A stretch of DNA of 64,000 nt from Saccharomonospora azurea NA-128. Its GTDB lineage: Bacteria; Actinomycetota; Actinomycetes; Mycobacteriales; Pseudonocardiaceae. The number at the start of each line of letters is the position of its first letter. The first letter of the stretch is position 1. Positions 59,357 through 64,000 of the stretch are shown here, in pieces. Under the pieces are notes generated by a model. It saw nothing but the letters and a program-made list of their open reading frames with translations, was not told where the DNA came from and did not search any database. The position numbers and the translations under genes were made by a program. Location: contig NZ_CM001466.1 in NCBI RefSeq assembly GCF_000231055.2, positions 4,513,392 to 4,577,391 of the forward strand, in the 5' to 3' direction.

Positions 59357-60310
59357 TCAATCCTTTGAGGACGGAAGCCGGTGGCGGCTGACGAAGTGCC
59401 ACAGCACCTCGTGCGCCTCGATGGTCTGGGTGGTCTCGCCGCCGCCGCTGTAGACGTCGGCGCCCGGCCAGGTGTGGCCGCCGCCGTCCACGGCGACGTG
59501 CCGGACCTCCGCGCCGCGGTCGCAGCCGTGGGAACGGAACACCGTGATGTCCGGCTCGATCCGCCGGCTCGTGGTCGTGCCCGCGCAGCCGTTGCGGTCC
59601 GCCCAGCCGCGCACCCAGTCGGGGATGGCGGGCAGGTCGCGCTCGGCGTCACCCGCGTACGGGATCGTCGCGTCGTGGGTGCCGTGGAACTCGATGACCG
59701 GCACCGGTCGCCCTGGTTCGCAGTCCTCGCGGGTCCCGGGGTAGAAGGCGCCCGCGACGGGCGCGATCGCGGCGATGCGGTCGGACATCCGGCAGGCGAG
59801 CAGGCCGGTGAGACCCGCGCCGTTGGACTTCCCCGTCGCATACACCCGGCGGGTGTCCACGCAGAGTTCACGTTCGAGCTGGTCGAGCAGGTCACCGGTG
59901 AACGCGACGTCGTCGACGCCGGGCGCGGAGTACGGGGCGCCCTGCCAGGCCTGCCGGTCGCCGTCCCCGAGTCCGACGACGCCGTTCGGATAGGCGACGA
60001 CGGCGGGCAACGTGGAGAGTTTCGAGAACTCCTCCGTGCGCACGGCGTCGTTGCCGCGGCCGTGGAACACGACGACCACGGGCCACGGGCGACGTGCATC
60101 GTAGTTCTCGGGCAGGTGCAGGCGGTAGGTCCGGTCGAGACCACCGCTGCTGATCGTCCTGTCGTGGCTCGTGCCCGGTGGTTGCGGCGCGACGCTGCCG
60201 CAGCCGGGCGAGGCGGGCCGGGGGTGTGCTGTCGCGGGAGGCGCGCTGAGTGCGAGGAGCGCGCCCGCCGCGGCCAGCGCCGCGGCGAATCGGGGAAAAG
60301 GCACCCTCAT
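59357..60310 (-). CDS. Secreted polyhydroxybutyrate depolymerase/feruloyl esterase-like (LpqC type)
   Basis: The 317-residue protein has a Sec signal peptide (FAAALAAAGALLALSAPPATAHP, cleavage near 29) and an LpqC-type esterase fold. Motifs are VVVFHGRGND, the nucleophile region TGKSNGAGLTGLLACRM, EFHGTHDATIPYAG with the catalytic Asp, and GGGHTWPGA with His. It would hydrolyse esters of phenolic acids or polyesters outside the cell. Start ATG 60310 follows AAAGGGAA. Its stop is 2 bp from abgT, suggesting linked secretion of the esterase and uptake of products. Confidence 0.9.
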   Translation of the reverse strand: MRVPFPRFAAALAAAGALLALSAPPATAHPRPASPGCGSVAPQPPGTSHDRTISSGGLDRTYRLHLPENYDARRPWPVVVVFHGRGNDAVRTEEFSKLSTLPAVVAYPNGVVGLGDGDRQAWQGAPYSAPGVDDVAFTGDLLDQLERELCVDTRRVYATGKSNGAGLTGLLACRMSDRIAAIAPVAGAFYPGTREDCEPGRPVPVIEFHGTHDATIPYAGDAERDLPAIPDWVRGWADRNGCAGTTTSRRIEPDITVFRSHGCDRGAEVRHVAVDGGGHTWPGADVYSGGGETTQTIEAHEVLWHFVSRHRLPSSKD

Positions 60311-60443
60311 GACGGTTCCCTTTCGAGTCGGTCGGCGTCGTCGACGGCCGATCACGCGCCCGGAACGAGGGCGCGCGGGGACAGCGGCGGCACGCGGGTG
60401 TGCCGTCGTTTCGAGACGTGTTTGAAGGATTCGTGCGTGGGGG

Positions 60444-61205
60444 CTAGCTCGCCAGCCACTCCTCGGCGAAGTCGACGATGCGCCCCACGATGGCGTCCAC
60501 AAGGGACTTTCCGTCGTCGGCGTCGGAGCGGCGAGGATCTCCGAGGACGCCGTTGCGGCTGAGTCGGTCGTAGGGCACAGGGAGGGTGATCCCGGTGTGC
60601 CGCGACAGTGTGCCGAGCGGGTCCAGCTCGGCGCGCCGGGTTGTGCCCGGCACCAGTCGGTCCTCGTGCACCAGTTCCGGTGCGAGATGGCGTAGTTGTG
60701 CGGTTTCGGCTTCGCCGCTGTGCCCGTGCACCTCGCTGACCTCCATGCCCGCGACGACGTCGGAGGCCAGCGAGGTGAGCGGCGTCCAGGCGAAGCCCAG
60801 GTCCGGGTGGCTGACGAGCAGATCCTGCGCCACCGTGCTCAGGGTCGCGTTGTTGCCGCCGTGCCCGTTGACGACGAGGATCTTGCGCCAGCCGTGCCGG
60901 TGGAGGCTGGTGGCGTACTCGCGGACGACGGCGGCGAACGTCGTCGTGGTGAGCGTGACCGTGCCGGCGAAACCGAGGTGGTGGGGGGAGACGCCCACCG
61001 GCAGCGGGGGACCGACCACCGCGCGCCCGGCGAGTGCGGTCGCCACGAGGTCGGCGACCCGCTCGGCGCGGATCGAGTCCGTGGCCAGCGGCAGACCGGG
61101 GCCGTGTTGCTCGAACGCGCCCGCGGGCACGAGCACGAGCGGGCTCGCGGTCACGGCGCGTGCCGCTTCCTCGGTGGTCAGCTCGGCGAGGCGATGGGTG
61201 GTCAC
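60444..61205 (-). CDS. Creatininase-family amidohydrolase
   Basis: The 253-residue protein of the creatininase fold has metal-ligand motifs GAFEQHGPGLPLATDS (Glu, His, Asp), GVSPHHLGF, VVNGHGGNNA and a late Glu in HSGEAET. The family includes creatinine amidohydrolase, MftE of mycofactocin and other cyclic amidases; no mycofactocin gene is nearby. Its start overlaps the GntR gene by ATGA. The gap of 133 bp to the esterase contains only the latter's promoter region. Confidence 0.9.
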   Translation of the reverse strand: MTTHRLAELTTEEAARAVTASPLVLVPAGAFEQHGPGLPLATDSIRAERVADLVATALAGRAVVGPPLPVGVSPHHLGFAGTVTLTTTTFAAVVREYATSLHRHGWRKILVVNGHGGNNATLSTVAQDLLVSHPDLGFAWTPLTSLASDVVAGMEVSEVHGHSGEAETAQLRHLAPELVHEDRLVPGTTRRAELDPLGTLSRHTGITLPVPYDRLSRNGVLGDPRRSDADDGKSLVDAIVGRIVDFAEEWLAS

Positions 61206-61891
61206 TGGTCGCGCTCCGGCAGGTTCGCGCTCTCGACGACGGCGCGGATGGAGGTCAGGTGCTCGTGAGTGAGCGCGTGCGCGCGGTCGGCGTCACCGGC
61301 GCGGACCGCCTCCAGGATGCGTTGGTGCTCGGCGTGGTCGCGTTCGCGGTCGTCGTAGCTGTGCCGGATCTCGATCTGCTCGCGCACGCGGACGTGCAGG
61401 AGGGCCTCGATGGTTTCGCGGAGCAGGGTGTTGCCCGCGGTGGCCGCGAGTGCCACGTGGAAGTGCACGGCCGGACGTTCGTCGCCCTTCTGGGGCGCGA
61501 GCGCGTTGGCGACCGCCTTGTCGAGCTGGGCCAGGCCGTCGGCGTCACGCGCCCGTGCGGCGGCGGCCGCGATCGAGGGCTCGACGACGAGCCTCGCGTC
61601 GATCAGCTCCAGCACGGCGGCGCGGTCGATCCCGGGCCGGTGGGGGTTGGCCAGGAGCCTGCGGTCGATGCCGGAGCCGACATACGTGCCGGAGCCGTGC
61701 CGGAACTCGACGGCGCCCGTGGCTTCCAGCCGCCGCAACGCCTCCCGCACGGTCGGCGTGGTGACCTCGAAGCGGCGTGCCAGTTCCCGCGACGACGCCA
61801 GCGCGTCACCCGGGCCCAGGCGCTCGGTGCGGATGATGCCGACGATGTCGTCGGCGAGGCGTTCGGACAGCGACGGCTCCACTCGGGTCAT
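61202..61891 (-). CDS. GntR/FadR-family (FCD) regulator
   Basis: The 229-residue protein has a winged helix (about 5-70; ASSRELARRFEVTTPTVREALRRLEA) and an FCD ligand domain (about 95-220). The metal-binding His/Asp set is visible as HFHVAL and the C-terminal EHQRILEA. No Shine-Dalgarno sequence precedes ATG 61891; the operator palindrome begins 1 bp upstream, so the mRNA is probably leaderless. It likely represses its own operon with the creatininase gene, and the effector may be the amidase substrate. Confidence 0.9.
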   Translation of the reverse strand: MTRVEPSLSERLADDIVGIIRTERLGPGDALASSRELARRFEVTTPTVREALRRLEATGAVEFRHGSGTYVGSGIDRRLLANPHRPGIDRAAVLELIDARLVVEPSIAAAAARARDADGLAQLDKAVANALAPQKGDERPAVHFHVALAATAGNTLLRETIEALLHVRVREQIEIRHSYDDRERDHAEHQRILEAVRAGDADRAHALTHEHLTSIRAVVESANLPERDQ

Positions 61892-61892
61892 A

Positions 61893-61914
61893 AAGTGACT
61901 AAATCACTTAGTCA
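61893..61914. promoter_or_regulatory. Overlapping inverted repeats, GntR operator abutting the start codon
   Basis: TGACTAA (61896-61902) and TTAGTCA (61908-61914) are perfect 7-bp arms around ATCAC. An overlapping pair, AAGTGA (61893-61898) and TCACTT (61904-61909), shares the centre. AT-rich sequence in a very GC-rich region, one base upstream of the GntR start codon. Autorepression is the simplest reading. Confidence 0.75.
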
Positions 61915-62001
61915 AAACAGCTGTCAAGAGTCGTGCCGAACGTCGCGCCTCCTGACGTCCGTGCGCGGGCCCACCTCGCTCCGTACCCTGAACGGGTGCG
62001 G

Positions 62002-62874
62002 ATGCGACCGACGCTGAGCTGGACGCCGACCGGCGTGAGCGCGCCGTGCACCACGGAGCTGACTGAGGTCGCGCGCGTGGTCGGCGATGGCGGTGTGGTG
62101 GTGCTGAGCGGGGCCGGGTTGTCCACGGAGTCGGGCATCCCGGACTACCGCGGCGCGGACGGGACACTGACCCGGCACCTGCCGATGACCCACCAGGAGT
62201 TCCTGTCCAGCGACGAGGGCCGACGCCGGTACTGGGCGCGCAGTCACCTCGGCTGGGCGGCGTTCTCGCGGGCCCGGCCCAACGCCGGTCACCGGGCGGT
62301 GGCGGCGTTGCAGCGCAGCGGTCACGTCGCGGGCGTGATCACGCAGAACGTGGACGGGCTGCATCAGGCGGCGGGCGCCGAGGGAGTCGTGGAGCTGCAC
62401 GGCAGCCTCGCGAGCGTCGTCTGCCTCGACTGCGGGCGCACCGGCTCCCGCAGGCAGCTCGAACAGCGGCTGCGCGCCGCCAATCCGGACTTCCGGGCCG
62501 AGGTCACGCGCATCAACCCCGACGGCGACGTGGACCTGCCCGAGCACGTCGTGCGCGACTTCCGGTTGGTGCCGTGCTCGGCCTGCGGGACGGGGAGGCT
62601 CAAACCGGATGTGGTGTTCTTCGGCGACAGCGTGCCGCGGGCCCGGGTCGACGAGTGCCGGAGGCTGGTCGACGACGCGCGGGCCGTCCTGGTTCTCGGG
62701 TCGTCGCTGGCGGTGATGTCCGGACTGCGGTTCGTGCGCCAGGCCGCGAAGGCGGGCATTCCGGTGCTCATCGTCAACAGGGGTGAGACCCGCGGCGACG
62801 CGCACGCCCGGGTGCGCGTCGACCGCCCGCTGGGCTCGGCGCTGACCGAGCTCGTCGCGCGGCTCGGCGGCTGA
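62002..62874 (+). CDS. Sirtuin (Sir2-family) NAD-dependent deacylase
   Basis: The 290-residue protein has the Sir2 signatures GAGLSTESGIPDYRG, TQNVDGLHQAAG and catalytic His in VELHGS. A zinc module (CLDCG ... PCSACG) and KPDVVFFGDSVP, VLGSSLAV, VNRGE complete the NAD fold. The zinc-module insertion is somewhat longer than in CobB, as in class II sirtuins. It removes acyl groups from lysines using NAD. ATG 62002 is the chosen start; no strong ribosome-binding sequence is visible. The gene is divergent from the GntR operon. Confidence 0.9.
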   Translation: MRPTLSWTPTGVSAPCTTELTEVARVVGDGGVVVLSGAGLSTESGIPDYRGADGTLTRHLPMTHQEFLSSDEGRRRYWARSHLGWAAFSRARPNAGHRAVAALQRSGHVAGVITQNVDGLHQAAGAEGVVELHGSLASVVCLDCGRTGSRRQLEQRLRAANPDFRAEVTRINPDGDVDLPEHVVRDFRLVPCSACGTGRLKPDVVFFGDSVPRARVDECRRLVDDARAVLVLGSSLAVMSGLRFVRQAAKAGIPVLIVNRGETRGDAHARVRVDRPLGSALTELVARLGG

Positions 62875-63072
62875 TCCCGATCACGAGGTCGACCGTCCCT
62901 CCTCGGATTCCAGAGCCGGTCGTCGCTGGCAGCGGGTCTTCACCCAGTTCGATTCCCGTGGGCCCCTTAGCGCAGACGTGTTACGGCACCGGGTGCTACA
63001 TCGACCTGCTCTCGGCACCGAACATTGAGGATCGCTGTTGACTCTGTATGTAACGATCAGGTTGCTGAGGGT

Positions 63073-63092
63073 AAGCGTTGTTGCGAACGCTT
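63073..63092. promoter_or_regulatory. Inverted repeat upstream of the kinase gene
   Basis: AAGCGTT (63073-63079) and AACGCTT (63086-63092) are perfect 7-bp arms with a 6-base spacer, about 55 bp before the kinase start. A TTGACT near 63034 could be a -35 element. The remaining 272-bp gap after the sirtuin shows no gene. Confidence 0.5.
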
Positions 63093-63147
63093 GGCTGTAC
63101 TCGATGTAGCAATGGAGTACGCCTGGATTACGCCGTAGGAGGGCTTG

Positions 63148-64000
63148 TTGTCAGTGCGACCGGGAATCGTGGCGGACCGCTTCCGCCTGCTTGGGCCTAT
63201 CGGCAAGGGCAATATGGGCGAGGTGTATCGGGCCGAGGACCAGGCTGCCGGGGACGTCGACGATCGCGTGGTCGCCGTGAAGCTCGTCCTCCGTACCCGT
63301 TCCGGCTCGCACATCGATTCATTAGCGGGGACGAAGGCCGGCGAGCGCTTTCAGCGAGAAGTGCGGATTATGCGCCGGCTGGACCACCCGAACCTGCCTC
63401 GCCTCGTCGACGGTGGTGTGGATGCCGAGGGGCTGCCTTACCTGGCGATGGAGTTCCTGGACGGGCGCACCCTGCGTGATCTGATCTCCGAACGAGCGCA
63501 GTCGCCCGTGTCCTGGGTCGTGGCTCTGGGTGCGCAGATCGCCGACGGACTGGCGGCCGCGCACGCCGAGAACGTCGTGCACCGTGATCTCAAGCCTTCG
63601 AATGTGATGGTGGTGCGCGGTGGCGTGGTCAAGGTCCTCGACTTCGGCATGGGGCGTATGGCCGACGACACCGACGCGGCACGGCTCACCAGCACCGGCG
63701 TCACGGTGGGAACGGCCCGCTACATGGCGCCCGAGCAGTTCCGCGCTTCGGCGGTCGGCCCGGCGGCCGACCTGTATGCGCTGGGGTGTGTGCTGTTCGA
63801 GTTGCTCACCGGCGTCCCGCCGTTCCACAGTGAATCGGCGCATGAACTCGGGCACAAGCACCTGACCGAAGAGGCGCCACCGTTGCTTCCCCTGCGGCCC
63901 GACGTGCCCGTGGAAGTGGCCAGGCTGATCGACAGCCTGCTGGCGAAGGACCCGGCGGACCGGCCGGTGGACGCGGGCGCGGTCCGTGACGCTCTTATTG
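63148..64000 (+). CDS. Serine/threonine protein kinase (partial)
   Basis: The frame is open to the window end and encodes at least 284 residues of a PknB-like kinase. It has the glycine loop IGKGNMGEVYRAED, the Lys in VAVKLV, the catalytic loop HRDLKPSNV, DFGMG and APEQFR. An insertion of about 15 residues follows the Lys (TRSGSHIDSLAGTKAGE). TTG 63148 lies 5 bases behind AGGAGGG; GTG 63154 is the alternative. The C-terminal part, possibly with a transmembrane or PASTA region, is beyond the window. Confidence 0.9.
   Translation, partial: MSVRPGIVADRFRLLGPIGKGNMGEVYRAEDQAAGDVDDRVVAVKLVLRTRSGSHIDSLAGTKAGERFQREVRIMRRLDHPNLPRLVDGGVDAEGLPYLAMEFLDGRTLRDLISERAQSPVSWVVALGAQIADGLAAAHAENVVHRDLKPSNVMVVRGGVVKVLDFGMGRMADDTDAARLTSTGVTVGTARYMAPEQFRASAVGPAADLYALGCVLFELLTGVPPFHSESAHELGHKHLTEEAPPLLPLRPDVPVEVARLIDSLLAKDPADRPVDAGAVRDALI

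Noticed and set aside
62940-62985. tRNA-like T-loop (GTTCGATTCCC) after the sirtuin
   Set aside because: Bases flanking the loop cannot form a T-stem, and no anticodon or acceptor arm can be folded upstream.

Overview
The window is very GC-rich, has dense overlapping genes, GTG/TTG starts, LAL-type LuxR regulators, type VII-secretion-like small proteins and a creatininase/GntR operon. This fits a filamentous actinomycete, most likely of the Pseudonocardiaceae (inference; there is no rRNA or housekeeping marker).

Layout. 1-3080: the protocatechuate branch of aromatic catabolism (pcaH-pcaG-pcaB on the minus strand, pcaB cut by the window edge) with a divergent IclR regulator and a palindromic operator. 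3183-5794: a broken LacI regulator and a mannonate-dehydratase-like enolase-superfamily gene that has lost its expected stop codon. 5403-30386: a biosynthetic gene cluster. Its minus-strand arm (DAHP synthase, SDR, PhzD-type isochorismatase) and divergent phzE together encode the route chorismate -> ADIC -> DHHA -> 3-hydroxyanthranilate. Its plus-strand arm (aspartokinase, GriI-type aldolase, GriH-type DHQ-synthase-II) encodes the unrelated route from aspartate to 3-amino-4-hydroxybenzoate. These are followed by an amidohydrolase and a PaaK-type adenylating ligase that overlap translationally (the enzyme pair known from benzoxazole formation), two flavin hydroxylases, two small SRPBCC/AtaL-like proteins, two giant LAL regulators, a DHA2 exporter, a Tat-exported bicovalent FAD oxidase and an SDR. 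The cluster probably makes a benzoxazole or an o-aminophenol-derived product from two different aminohydroxybenzoate monomers. This is the most promising system in the window.

30532-36832: chromosomal genes (Nei-type glycosylase, SnoaL-like protein, secreted GH3, and a CPBP/hydrolase operon opposite an HTH regulator across a nested palindrome). 36874-44812: two paralogous three-gene modules (YbaB-like, EspC-like, large WXG-type protein) separated by a decayed DUF2075 helicase and an unknown gene. 45004-50222: a PP2C phosphatase, an ArsC-like reductase, then a junction where a 5'-truncated benE and a 5'-truncated LAL regulator face away from each other, followed by pcaD.

50223-55107: a scrapyard lying between two copies of a 37-bp direct repeat derived from the pcaD 3' end. 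It holds the wreck of a type I-E CRISPR-Cas locus (inverted cas7e fragment, cas5e fragment, cas6e with nonsense and frameshift lesions, cas1e truncated before its catalytic His/Asp and joined to the tail of a phage major capsid gene), one CRISPR-repeat-like sequence, an AT-richer DUF3558 lipoprotein pair, and a mosaic of abgT and pcaD scraps. 55214-64000: a further WXG-type protein pair, an abgT/esterase operon, a creatininase/GntR operon with a palindromic operator touching the start codon, a sirtuin, and the start of a Ser/Thr protein kinase.
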